A stretch of DNA of 64,000 bases from positions 456,122 through 520,121 of the forward strand of contig NZ_FOZP01000002.1 of NCBI RefSeq assembly GCF_900116115.1, read 5' to 3'. The notes under the pieces are model-generated. The model searched no databases and was not told the DNA's origin. It worked only from the letters and a program-made list of their open reading frames with translations. The DNA is from Lutibacter maritimus. GTDB lineage: Bacteria > Bacteroidota > Bacteroidia > Flavobacteriales > Flavobacteriaceae. This document shows, one piece after another, positions 17,501-26,978 of the stretch; position 1 is the stretch's first letter, and every line of letters begins with the position of its first letter. The translations under genes and the position numbers were made by a program.

Positions 17501-20500
17501 GTTCTATAGGTACTTGGACAGAAACTACTGCAAATGGTGCAGTAATTACTCCAATTTCAAGTTATACTGCAGTTGCAACAGTTGTTCCAGGTAATTCATA
17601 TACATTTCAATTTGATAATGGCGCATCTTGTGGACCTACAGATACGATGAATGTGGTAAATAGTGCTTTACCCACAACTCCTGATGCTGGAAGTGATCAA
17701 GAAATTTGTTTGTCAGGAGGTACTACAGTTACCATGGCAGCAAATACAATTGTTTCAGGAACAGGAAGTTGGGCTTTGATAAGTGGTCCAAATACACCAC
17801 CAGAAATAGGCTCTAATAATCCATCTGTTACGTTTACAGGTTTAATTCAAGGTTTGTATATTTTTGAATGGAGATCTTCTAATGGAAATTGTTCAAATTT
17901 AAGAGATGTTGTTCGTGTAAATGCATATGAACCACCTAGTTTAGCAAATGCAGGACCAAATCAAAACAATGCATGTCAGTTAACCATTCAATTAGATGCT
18001 GATACACCTACAAATGGAATCGGAACATGGACCTTAACATCTACTCCTGCAGGTTATATTCCAGGGTCATTAACAATTGATAGCCCTAATGACCCGAAAT
18101 CAGGAATTTCTATATCAAATCCATATGCTTTAATTTTAGGGACATATCAATTTACGTGGGCAATAACAAATGGAACGGTTTGTGCTCCAAGTATTGATAC
18201 AGTTGATGTCATATTTAATGGAGTTCCTCCAACATCAGCAAATGCCGGTCCAGATCAGGAACATTGTGATGTAACTTCTGTGAATTTAGGAGCTAATCCT
18301 GTAAGTACAGGTTCAGGTGCTTGGTCTGTTGTATCTAAGCCAGCTGGTTCTGCAGCAGTTGTGTTTTCTAATTTATTTTCTCCAAATGCTACAGCATCAA
18401 GTTTAGAAGAAGGAGTTTATGTATTTAGATGGACAGTTTCTAACGGAGGATGTACTCTTGATGACACAGTTCAAATTACAATTTATGATTCAAAACCAGC
18501 AGCAAACGCTGGCCCAGATCAGGTAATTGCTCAATTTGATAACTTATTTTTAAATGCAGTTCCAGCAACATCTCCGTTGGTTGGTGAATGGACTTTTGTA
18601 GCGGGACCAAATTCACCTGTTATTTTAGATGTTAATAATCCAAACACGCAAATTGCAGGATTTGTTCCAGGTACTTACGAGTTTACGTGGACTATTGAAA
18701 ACGGAATTTGCGCTACGACAAGTGATAATGTTATTATTACAATTATTCCCGTTACCGATTTAAGTTTATTGAAAACGTTAATAACACCTCCTTCACCAAT
18801 TTATGTTGGTAGTACGCTTAATTTTCAGGTAGCTGTAACCAATAATGGAAATAATAACGCTACTGGAATTGATATTACAGATGATTTACCTGTTGGATAC
18901 ACAATTGTTCCTGGATCAATTAGCAATGGAGGTATATATAATTCTGGAACACATGAAATTAATTGGAATAATTTAGCAATACTTAATGGAACAACACTAA
19001 ATTTAACCTATCAAGTTACAGTAAATGCAATAACAGGAGTTCCAAATGAATATCAAAACACTGTTGAAATTATTGATTTCGATCAATACGATCCAGATTC
19101 AACACCTAATAATAAAGTTGGTACCGAAGATGATCAAAGTTCGGTTACTGCAGCACCAGTTCCACTGGTTGATATGTCATTGCAAAAAATAATAAATAAT
19201 AGCACTCCAATGGTTGGAAGTAACGTTACGTTTACATTAACTATTGCAAATGCCGGACCAAGTAACGCTACAGGTGTAGAAGTTACAGACATATTACCGT
19301 CTGGTTATACATATATTTCGAGTAACACAATTACAGGTTCAATTGATGATTCTTTTGCTCCAACAATAATTTGGAATGCAGGAAATATTAATAACGGAAC
19401 GAATGCAACTATGCAAATTGTAGCAACGGTTAATGCTACGGGAGTGTATTCAAATAGTGCTGAAATTACTGCTACTAATGAAGCAGATATTGACTCAACT
19501 CCTAATGATAATATTGCTGCTCAAGACGACCAAGATAATGCTGTAGCTACACCAATTGAAGTTTCAGACCTAGAGTTAACTAAAGTTGTGAATAATCCAA
19601 CACCTAATGTTGGTGAAAATGTTACATTTACCATAACAGTTTTAAATAATGGTCCTAGCATCGCTACAGATGTTGATGTAACAGATTTTTTACCTTCAGG
19701 ATTCACATATGTTTCTCATATATTATCAGATGTTACTAATACCTATAATGCTGTTACGGGTTCATGGGTAATTCCTTCTCTTGGAATAGCAGCTTCAGTA
19801 ACTTTAAATATTACTGCAACAGTTAACCCAACAGGTAGTTATGTAAATTTTGCTGAAATTGTATCGGCAGATCAAATTGACCCAGATTCTCCTCATGGAA
19901 ATAATGACATTACTGAAGATGACCACGATGCCGCAAATATTATTCCTATTAATGAATCTGATTTAGTTACTACTAAAACGGTAGATAATTCAAATCCTAA
20001 TGAAGGTGATATAGTAACATTTACTATTTCGGTTAATAATAATGGTGGACCAACAGTTGCAACTAATGTAGCTTTAACAGATATTTTACCAACAACTTTA
20101 ACCTATATGAGCCATGTTACTACTGCTGGTAGTTTTAATCAGGCTTCAGGGGTTTGGACAATTGGTACTATTGCCGTTGATGCAACTGCAACATTAAATA
20201 TAACAGTTACTGTAAACGCAGGAACGCAAGGAACAACCATAACAAATACAACAATAGCGGCTTCTGGAGACCAATCAGATCCTACTACTGTTGGTGATGA
20301 TTTAACAGAAACCTTAACTATAAACGCATTTCCTTTAGCTCAAAATGATGAAAGTTTAAATAATCCTGAAGGTTCAGTTACCCTAAATATTTTAAATAAC
20401 AATGGTTACGGATTGGACTCTGATTCTGATGGATTAGTTGATGCATCAACAATTAATTTAATTGTTCCAGTTGGAGCACTAAATATTGTTACAGATTTAA

Positions 20501-23500
20501 ATGGAGATATTGTTGGATTTGATATACCTAGCCAAGGAACTTGGTTAGTTGATGCTTTAGGAAATATAACCTTTACGCCAATCGCAGGATTTACAAGTAA
20601 TCCCACACCAATTAATTACACCATTGTAGATAATGATGGAGATGTTTCAAATGAAGCTACCATAACAATTACATATCTCGTAAATCCGCCAATTGCACAA
20701 AATGATTATAGTGGAGGTAATACACCAAGTTCAGCAGTTTCATTAAATGTTATTGCTAATAATGGAAATGGTATTGATAGCGATGTTGAAACAAACGGAA
20801 GTGTTATTCCTTCTACAGTAAGTTTAATTGCGCCAGTTGGGGTAATAAATATTGTAACCGACTCAAATGGCGATGTTACAAGTTTTGATGTACCTGGAGA
20901 AGGAAACTGGAGTGTAAATTCGTTAGGGGTTGTAACATTTACACCTATTTCAAGCTTCACCTTAGATCCAACATCAATTAATTATACTATAGAAGATAAT
21001 GATGGTAATACGTCAAATATTGCAACAATAACCTTCGATTATATTCCTGTACCTCAAAACGATTACAGTACAGCTGGCAATTCGCCTTTAACAAACGTTA
21101 CTGTAGCTACCGTTGGAAATGATACATTAGGAGACACTGTTAATCCAACAACCGTTTCATTACAATTAACAGGATTACCAGTAGGTGCATCTTGCACAGT
21201 AACTGGTTTGGATGGAGATTGTATTGAAGTAACTGTACCAGGTCAAGGAGTTTGGTCTGTTAATGAAATAACAGGTGAAGTCACTTTTATTCCAGAAGCT
21301 ACTTTTGTAATAGATCCAACACCAATTAATTATGTAATTCAGGATGACGAAGCAAATGTTTCAACAGAAGCAACCATTTTTGTTGATTATGCTCCGGTTG
21401 CAGATGATGATTATTCAACAGGTAATCCAATAAATACTGCTGTTACTGTTAATGTACTTCTAAATGATATTAATGGTGATAATTACAATCCTACAACAGT
21501 TAGTTTAGTAGCGCCAGTAGGTGCATTAAATATTGTAACCGATGCTAATGGTGATATAACTAGTTTTGATGTGCCTGGTGAAGGAAGTTGGAATGTTCAC
21601 TTAATTATAGGAGCAATAACGTTTACGCCTAATGTAGGATTTATTACCAATCCAACACCAATTAATTATAATGTAGAAGATGCGCAAGGTAATCAATCAA
21701 ACAACGCTTTAGTAACTATAGAGTATATTCCACAAGCTGATATTGTAGTTGTAAAAACAAGTGCTACTACATATACTCCTGGAACCAATTTAGTGTATAC
21801 CATTTCGGTAACCAATAATGGACCTGCCACAGCAACAAATGTAGTAGTATTGGATGATATTACAGATCCTATTTTAGAAGCAGCTACAACTTGGAACGCA
21901 ACGAATGCAACTAATGGATCAGGTGATATTAATGAAAATATATCTTCACTAAATTCTGGTGGTACTGTTGTGTATACGGTAACAATTGCTGTGCCAAGTA
22001 GTTATACAGGATTAATAAATAATACAGCTGCTGCATCGTCAGATATAGCTGATCCTGATGCATCTAATAATAATGCAACAGTTGCAACTTCTGAAAATGC
22101 TTTGGCAAGCCTTGTACTTACTAAAGTAGTCGATAATTTAAATCCAAATGTAGGTAGTAATGTAGTATTTACAATTACAGTTACTAATAATGGTCCAAGT
22201 GATGCTACTGGAATTGATGTAGTAGATCAATTACCTAGTGGGTATTCATTTGTTTCAGCATTGCCATCTCAAGGAGTGTATGATGACACAACAGGATTAT
22301 GGACGGTTGGAAGTTTATCAGATACCTCTGTAGCTACTTTAGCTATTACAGCTCTAGTAAATGCTACAGGTAATTTTACAAACATTGCTGAAATTACATC
22401 TGCAGATCAACCAGATCCAAATGGAATAGTACATGGTAATAATACACCAGGTGAAATTGACCAAGATGATGTTACTACAACACCTATAAGTGTTTCAAAC
22501 TTAATAACAACTAAAAATGTAGATAACGCCACACCAAATACAGGTGATATTGTAACTTATACTTTAACGGTTGTTAATAATGGGCCTAGTATTGCTACAA
22601 GTGTTAGTTTAACTGATAATTTGCCAACAGGAACTTCTTATGTTTCACACATTGCTACTGGAGGTTCTGTTAATACGTATTCTGGTGGTGTTTGGAATAT
22701 TGGTACTATTGATATTGGAGATTCTGCTACATTAACAATTAATGCATTGGTTACTGCACAAGGTACAGCTTCACAAACTCCAATAGTTAATACAGCTACT
22801 GCTGCAACTGGTAATCAATTTGATCCAACAACCATTGGTGATGATTTAGTAGAGCCGATTACAGTTACCGCATCAGAATTGGTAACAACAAAAACGGTTG
22901 CTGCACAATTAGATGGTACATTTGATGAAGGCGACACAGTAGTTTATACCATTACTGTTGAAAACCAAGGACCAAGCAATGCTACTAATGTTAGTTTAGT
23001 TGATTTATTACCTGCCGGATTAACATTTAGCAGTGCAACTGTAACTTCAGGTGTATATAATAGTGGTGATGGAAATTGGGTTATAGGAACCATAACAAAC
23101 GGTGCTACAGAAACGTTAACAATTTCAGCAATTATTAATGAAGGCACATCAGGTAACACAATTGTTAACACAACAACAGCAGCAACAGGAGATCAATCTG
23201 ATCCAAATTTAGTTGCTGATGATTTAACAGAAAGCATTACCGTTTCAAATGATGCGGATATCGTGTTAACAAAAGTAGTAGATAATCCAACTCCAAATAC
23301 AGGAGATACTGTTACTTATACAATTACTATAACAAATAATGGCGAGGCAGTTGTTACCAATTTAGTGGTAACAGATGTACTACCTTTAGGATTACAATTA
23401 GGTTTAGTAACACCGAGTTCAGGAACATGGACAGCACCTAACTGGAACATTGGAACTTTAGGTGTTGGTTTAACCGAAACAATCACAATTGAGGCGGTCG

Positions 23501-26500
23501 TTACAGCACAAGGAACATCAGCTCAAATACCAATAATTAATGTAGCAACTCATACTCAAGATCAAAATGATAGCTCACCAATTACTGGAAATTTAGCAAG
23601 TGTAACAGTTACTGCAGCAAATTTAGTTACTGTAAAAACAGTTAATGTAAACACACCAGATGAAGGTGATACAGTAACATACACAATTAGAGTTGAAAAT
23701 CAAGGACCAAGTAATGCTACAAATGTAAGTTTGGTTGATTTATTACCTGCTGGATTAACATTTAGTAATGCAACTGTAACTTCAGGTGTATATAATAGTG
23801 GTGATGGAAATTGGGTTATTGGAACCATAACAAGCGGTACTACAGAAACGTTAACAATTTCAGCAACCGTAAATGAAGGTACAAGTGGTAACACAATTAC
23901 CAATATAACAACTGCTGCAATTGGAGATCAAACCGACCCTACAACCGTAGGAGATGATTTGGATCAACCTATAACTGTAACTGAAAGTGCTGATATTGTT
24001 TTAGTTAAAACAGTAGACAATCCAACTCCAAACACTGGTGATACAATTACTTATACCATTGTTGTAACCAATAATGGTCCATCATTAGTTACAAATTTAG
24101 TAATTACCGATGCTATGCCTGCTGGTTTAATACTAGGAAATGCTTCGCCTAGTATTGGTACTTGGAATTCTGGAATTTGGACTATAGGTAGTTTAGCAAG
24201 TGGAGTTTCAGAAACAATTACCATTGAAGCACTGGTAACTGCAGAAGGAACTGTACCACAAACGCAACTTATAAATACAGTTACAAATAGTCAAGATCAA
24301 ATAGATACAAACCTAACTGAAGATAGTCCATCAGCAATAGTAACAGTTACCGCATCAGAATTGGTAACAACAAAAACGGTTGCTGCACAATTAGATGGTA
24401 CATTTGATGAAGGCGACACGGTAGTTTATACCATCACTGTTGAAAATCAAGGGCCAAGTAATGCTACAAATGTTAGTTTAGTTGATTTATTACCTGCCGG
24501 ATTAACATTTAGCAGTGCAACTGTAACTTCAGGTGTATATAATAGTGGTGATGGAAATTGGGATATAGGAACCATAACAAACGGTGCTACAGAAACGTTA
24601 ACAATTTTAGCAATTATTAATCAAGGCACTTCAGGTAATACAATTGTTAATACAACAACAGCAGCTACAGGAGATCAATCTGATCCAAATTTAGTTGCCG
24701 ATGATTTAACAGAAAGCATTACTGTTTCTAATGATGCTGATATCGTGTTAACAAAAGTAGTAGATAATCCAACTCCAAATATTGGTGACATTGTTACATA
24801 TACAATTACAGTAACAAATAAAGGAGAATCAATTGTAACTAATTTAGTAGTGACAGATGATTTACCAACTGGATTAACATATGAAACAATTACTCCAAGT
24901 GATGGTACTTGGATGGCTCCAAATTGGAATATCGGAACATTAAATCCAGGTGAGCAACAAACCATTGTTATAAAGGCTTTAGTAGGATTAGATCAAGGAG
25001 GTCAAACAATTACAAATAGTGTTTCAAATTCTCAAGATCAAATTGATTCAAATTTAACTGAAGACGATTTATCAGCTACAATCACTGTAACAAGTTCAGA
25101 TTTAGCAGTACTTAAAACAGTGAGTAATGCAACGCCAAATGAAGGTGATACCATTATATACAGTATAGTTGTAACAAATAATGGTTCTAGTACCGCTACA
25201 GGCGTATCATTAATTGATAATTTACCAGTAGGTGTTACATATGTAAGTAGTTTAGCAACTGTTGGAAATTACAACTATGGATCTGGATTGTGGACAGTAG
25301 GAAGTTTGTTGAATTTAGAATCAGCGACTTTAACAATTGTTGCGACTGTTAATGATGGTACCCTTGGGCAAACAATTACGAATACAACAAGTAATTTATT
25401 AGCTGATCAGGCTGATTTAAATCCTGACAATAATATTGGTAGTGTAAGTATTGTTCCAACTGCTTATATTGATTTAAGTTTAACAAAAACAGTGGTAGAT
25501 GATGTTGTAAATCCTGAAGTAGGAGATACAATTACATTTGAAATTAGAGTTAACAATGATGGTCCAACTGAAGCAACCGGAGTTCAAGTTGTTGATATCA
25601 TCCCATCGGGTTATGATTTTGTAAATTATAGCTCATCTATAGGAACATACAATCCAATAACAGGTTTATGGAATATTGGATTTATTGAAGTTGGAAATAC
25701 TGCTGTATTACTGGTTGATGTTGTTGTTTTAGAAAACGGTATTTATACAAACTGTGCAGAAATAACCGCAGCAAATGAAATTGATGTTGATTCAACACCA
25801 AATAATGGATTGGATACTGAAGATGATTATGATTGTGCTGCAGCACCTCCAATTCAAGCAGTGGATTTAGGTATTTCTAAAACTGTTGTGGCTAACAATA
25901 TAAATCCTTTAGTTGAAACCGAAGTTTCTTTTGAAATTAGATTAACAAATAATGGAGATATTGATGCAACAGAAGTTGAAGTTACAGATTTATTACCTTC
26001 TGGATATAGATTTTTAAATTATAGTTCAACACGAGGAACTTATGATTACTTAACAGGACTGTGGAACGTTGGAAAAATAGTTAATGGAGAAACAGAAGTT
26101 TTAGTTGTTGATGCAATTGTGAATGCAACAGGAGATTATTTAAATTGTGCATCTATTACAGCCTTGCATCAAACAGATATTAATGCTAGTAACAATACCA
26201 GTTGTATTGCAACTTCACCAATACCAGTGGCAGATTTAGAGTTAACTAAAGATGTTGATATATTTGAGCCTTATGCAGAAACAAATGTTGAGTTTACAAT
26301 AAATTTAACAAATGTTGGCCCAAGTAGTGGAACGGGTGTAGTAGTTAAAGATATGCTTCCATCAGGTTATACTTTTGTAAGTTACTCTTCTACTATAGGG
26401 ACGTATGATGCTAATTCTGGTATTTGGAACGTTGGTACAATTTTAAATGATGCAACTGAAACTTTAACAATTGTTGCGTATGTGTTACCAATTGGAGAAT

Positions 26501-26919
26501 GGACAAATATAGCAGAAGTTATAGCTTCGAATGAATTTGATATAGATTCTACACCAGGAAATAATGATCAATATGAAGATGATCAAGCATCTGCGGCAAC
26601 TGAACCAATAGTTTTATTAACCATTCCTGAAGGATTTACGCCAAATGGAGATGGAATAAATGAGGTTTTTGAAATTGAACATTTAGAAGTTCTTTATCCT
26701 AATTTCAGTATGGAAATTGTTAATAGATATGGAAATAAAGTGTATGAATATAAACACAACGGAAATCCATACCAAACACCACAATGGTGGAATGGATATT
26801 CTAATGGTAAATGGAACTTTACAAATGATCCTTTACCTACAGGAACTTATTTCTACACTATTTATTTTAATAATGATGAAAGAAAACCTCAAACAGGTTG
26901 GATATATTTAAGAAGATAA
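14590..26919 (+). CDS. Giant T9SS-secreted repeat adhesin with type B C-terminal domain
   Basis: A 4109-residue secreted surface protein, SprB-like in design. The signal peptide covers about 1-36 (ends IKAQ). Residues 36-1387 hold about 15 Ig/PKD-like modules of 80-100 residues with NAGPDQ and YVFRWTV signatures. Residues about 1388-1916, 2381-4005 hold 17 DUF11-like modules (pattern NNGPSxATxVxVTDxLPxG). Four modules of another type (QNDYSxG...PTPINYxI, about 1917-2380) interrupt them. Residues about 4010-4109 form the gliding-motility-associated C-terminal domain (PEGFTPNGDGINEVFEI ... GTYFYTI), a type B T9SS sorting signal. Modules near 2760-3500 are very recent duplicates. PorP/SprF and OmpA genes follow directly. 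Role inferred: adhesion or gliding; not proven. Confidence 0.93.
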   Translation: MKKNYSNQKKFWSKFNFQVLSTLFTFFILFTNNIKAQDCTVNAGINQTICASDTFTLNGVTGGNIVSFQWQQIAGPSVVIVNPTAAVTNVLGAVGGNTYTFRISAVCNIGTTFQDVTYTVNPITIANAGSPIDGCPGSYNLSANTPLNAGESGVWSIVGTNNAGVTISTTSSPTSSITFPTNVAGSTTLRWTINNPNGCSTSDDVIVTNYGGEVTANAGTDQNLSECYTTTQNTNLLGSIGGNGTGGQTGNWTFVSGPSTPTIVSPNAESTAVNGLIEGTYVFRWTVTGPCAVGTDEVSVVVPAATQSVTTAGGVNRTQRFCLGTVTSTVLEGNIPLYSGETVQWTQIAGPAATITSPNSPTTIVTGLDGTSSYTFRYTINGNASVNPLCISSINFTVSYFNNPVTVSINGGISPLTLPVDATSGSVSLTNTGGNAYQTFVISSPSGTSPSLNTSGGNLNFSGLSKPGTYVFRVRRYTNGNINTGCNEAFADLTVISSVTPSISNAGTDVALLCGVTTTQLSGNNPNTSSTGIVGYWAQVSGPNSASFDDINNFNANVSGLVQGIYVFRWNLSGGVAGTDSHDDVQVTVSIAPTSTIAPPPDPICAGTYKLQADALIAGQTGLWTQLDANPAVTFTDATDPNSYVTNLNPSSTYTLRWTVTSSAIDCPIAQSDVTLNTSIFIAPSPANAGSDQCLVTGITSATLGATPLLSGSGEWSVISQPVGPIITFVDNTSANTDVNGLTSSGTYVLQWRSFSDPSCAEFTDTMEITISDPPAANAGPDQTVCTSLTGDSVVMAANTLASGLTGTWIQISGDSNWTVDDINSPTATFSSLAPGNYVFEWRVEQGNCASASDTMSFIVSLPATVASTSPIPDFCGTSVNLSGNTITNGVGTWQLVSGPNNPTFANINDPTTLVSGLVSGTYTFRWTSANGMYCPTYTSDVSFIVEAPANAGPDQNLCNATQVLLIGTEGSIGTWTETTANGAVITPISSYTAVATVVPGNSYTFQFDNGASCGPTDTMNVVNSALPTTPDAGSDQEICLSGGTTVTMAANTIVSGTGSWALISGPNTPPEIGSNNPSVTFTGLIQGLYIFEWRSSNGNCSNLRDVVRVNAYEPPSLANAGPNQNNACQLTIQLDADTPTNGIGTWTLTSTPAGYIPGSLTIDSPNDPKSGISISNPYALILGTYQFTWAITNGTVCAPSIDTVDVIFNGVPPTSANAGPDQEHCDVTSVNLGANPVSTGSGAWSVVSKPAGSAAVVFSNLFSPNATASSLEEGVYVFRWTVSNGGCTLDDTVQITIYDSKPAANAGPDQVIAQFDNLFLNAVPATSPLVGEWTFVAGPNSPVILDVNNPNTQIAGFVPGTYEFTWTIENGICATTSDNVIITIIPVTDLSLLKTLITPPSPIYVGSTLNFQVAVTNNGNNNATGIDITDDLPVGYTIVPGSISNGGIYNSGTHEINWNNLAILNGTTLNLTYQVTVNAITGVPNEYQNTVEIIDFDQYDPDSTPNNKVGTEDDQSSVTAAPVPLVDMSLQKIINNSTPMVGSNVTFTLTIANAGPSNATGVEVTDILPSGYTYISSNTITGSIDDSFAPTIIWNAGNINNGTNATMQIVATVNATGVYSNSAEITATNEADIDSTPNDNIAAQDDQDNAVATPIEVSDLELTKVVNNPTPNVGENVTFTITVLNNGPSIATDVDVTDFLPSGFTYVSHILSDVTNTYNAVTGSWVIPSLGIAASVTLNITATVNPTGSYVNFAEIVSADQIDPDSPHGNNDITEDDHDAANIIPINESDLVTTKTVDNSNPNEGDIVTFTISVNNNGGPTVATNVALTDILPTTLTYMSHVTTAGSFNQASGVWTIGTIAVDATATLNITVTVNAGTQGTTITNTTIAASGDQSDPTTVGDDLTETLTINAFPLAQNDESLNNPEGSVTLNILNNNGYGLDSDSDGLVDASTINLIVPVGALNIVTDLNGDIVGFDIPSQGTWLVDALGNITFTPIAGFTSNPTPINYTIVDNDGDVSNEATITITYLVNPPIAQNDYSGGNTPSSAVSLNVIANNGNGIDSDVETNGSVIPSTVSLIAPVGVINIVTDSNGDVTSFDVPGEGNWSVNSLGVVTFTPISSFTLDPTSINYTIEDNDGNTSNIATITFDYIPVPQNDYSTAGNSPLTNVTVATVGNDTLGDTVNPTTVSLQLTGLPVGASCTVTGLDGDCIEVTVPGQGVWSVNEITGEVTFIPEATFVIDPTPINYVIQDDEANVSTEATIFVDYAPVADDDYSTGNPINTAVTVNVLLNDINGDNYNPTTVSLVAPVGALNIVTDANGDITSFDVPGEGSWNVHLIIGAITFTPNVGFITNPTPINYNVEDAQGNQSNNALVTIEYIPQADIVVVKTSATTYTPGTNLVYTISVTNNGPATATNVVVLDDITDPILEAATTWNATNATNGSGDINENISSLNSGGTVVYTVTIAVPSSYTGLINNTAAASSDIADPDASNNNATVATSENALASLVLTKVVDNLNPNVGSNVVFTITVTNNGPSDATGIDVVDQLPSGYSFVSALPSQGVYDDTTGLWTVGSLSDTSVATLAITALVNATGNFTNIAEITSADQPDPNGIVHGNNTPGEIDQDDVTTTPISVSNLITTKNVDNATPNTGDIVTYTLTVVNNGPSIATSVSLTDNLPTGTSYVSHIATGGSVNTYSGGVWNIGTIDIGDSATLTINALVTAQGTASQTPIVNTATAATGNQFDPTTIGDDLVEPITVTASELVTTKTVAAQLDGTFDEGDTVVYTITVENQGPSNATNVSLVDLLPAGLTFSSATVTSGVYNSGDGNWVIGTITNGATETLTISAIINEGTSGNTIVNTTTAATGDQSDPNLVADDLTESITVSNDADIVLTKVVDNPTPNTGDTVTYTITITNNGEAVVTNLVVTDVLPLGLQLGLVTPSSGTWTAPNWNIGTLGVGLTETITIEAVVTAQGTSAQIPIINVATHTQDQNDSSPITGNLASVTVTAANLVTVKTVNVNTPDEGDTVTYTIRVENQGPSNATNVSLVDLLPAGLTFSNATVTSGVYNSGDGNWVIGTITSGTTETLTISATVNEGTSGNTITNITTAAIGDQTDPTTVGDDLDQPITVTESADIVLVKTVDNPTPNTGDTITYTIVVTNNGPSLVTNLVITDAMPAGLILGNASPSIGTWNSGIWTIGSLASGVSETITIEALVTAEGTVPQTQLINTVTNSQDQIDTNLTEDSPSAIVTVTASELVTTKTVAAQLDGTFDEGDTVVYTITVENQGPSNATNVSLVDLLPAGLTFSSATVTSGVYNSGDGNWDIGTITNGATETLTILAIINQGTSGNTIVNTTTAATGDQSDPNLVADDLTESITVSNDADIVLTKVVDNPTPNIGDIVTYTITVTNKGESIVTNLVVTDDLPTGLTYETITPSDGTWMAPNWNIGTLNPGEQQTIVIKALVGLDQGGQTITNSVSNSQDQIDSNLTEDDLSATITVTSSDLAVLKTVSNATPNEGDTIIYSIVVTNNGSSTATGVSLIDNLPVGVTYVSSLATVGNYNYGSGLWTVGSLLNLESATLTIVATVNDGTLGQTITNTTSNLLADQADLNPDNNIGSVSIVPTAYIDLSLTKTVVDDVVNPEVGDTITFEIRVNNDGPTEATGVQVVDIIPSGYDFVNYSSSIGTYNPITGLWNIGFIEVGNTAVLLVDVVVLENGIYTNCAEITAANEIDVDSTPNNGLDTEDDYDCAAAPPIQAVDLGISKTVVANNINPLVETEVSFEIRLTNNGDIDATEVEVTDLLPSGYRFLNYSSTRGTYDYLTGLWNVGKIVNGETEVLVVDAIVNATGDYLNCASITALHQTDINASNNTSCIATSPIPVADLELTKDVDIFEPYAETNVEFTINLTNVGPSSGTGVVVKDMLPSGYTFVSYSSTIGTYDANSGIWNVGTILNDATETLTIVAYVLPIGEWTNIAEVIASNEFDIDSTPGNNDQYEDDQASAATEPIVLLTIPEGFTPNGDGINEVFEIEHLEVLYPNFSMEIVNRYGNKVYEYKHNGNPYQTPQWWNGYSNGKWNFTNDPLPTGTYFYTIYFNNDERKPQTGWIYLRR
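22861..23298 (+). repeat. Near-identical 438-bp direct repeat, copy 1 (in adhesin gene)
   Basis: Begins ACAGTTACCGCATCAGAATT and encodes one full DUF11-like module and the start of the next. It matches 24343-24780 with only scattered differences. The offset is 1482 bases, exactly 494 codons, so the reading frame is kept. Confidence 0.9.
23659..23936 (+). repeat. Diverged intermediate copy of the adhesin repeat
   Basis: From GATGAAGGTGATACAG onward this stretch closely follows copies 1 and 2 but has more silent changes. It lies 735 bases (245 codons) after the matching point in copy 1, so two modules make up one higher-order unit. Confidence 0.8.
24343..24780 (+). repeat. Near-identical 438-bp direct repeat, copy 2 (in adhesin gene)
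   Basis: Second copy of the segment at 22861-23298, in the same frame. Many third-codon positions are identical too, which points to recent duplication or gene conversion rather than selection on protein alone. Confidence 0.9.
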
Positions 26920-26931
26920 AAACATGATTTT

Positions 26932-26957
26932 ATGGAGAGCGTTTTTGCGCTCTCCAT
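26932..26957 (+). terminator. Hairpin between adhesin and porP genes (weak terminator or processing site)
   Basis: ATGGAGAGCG, loop TTTTTG, CGCTCTCCAT: a perfect 10-base stem, GC-rich for this genome. It is followed by CTAAATTTTT, a broken T tract. It may reduce transcription into porP/ompA or protect the 3' end of the adhesin mRNA. Confidence 0.55.
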
Positions 26958-26978
26958 CTAAATTTTTAAACTAAGTTT

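Noticed and set aside
22861-24780. Direct repeats considered as a CRISPR-like or mobile array
   Set aside because: They are in-frame protein-module repeats of hundreds of bases with no spacers, no cas genes and no transposase.
15429-24965. Several open minus-strand frames of 60-96 codons within the giant adhesin gene
   Set aside because: They mirror the repeat-rich plus-strand coding sequence, recur wherever the modules recur, and have no start signals or family features.
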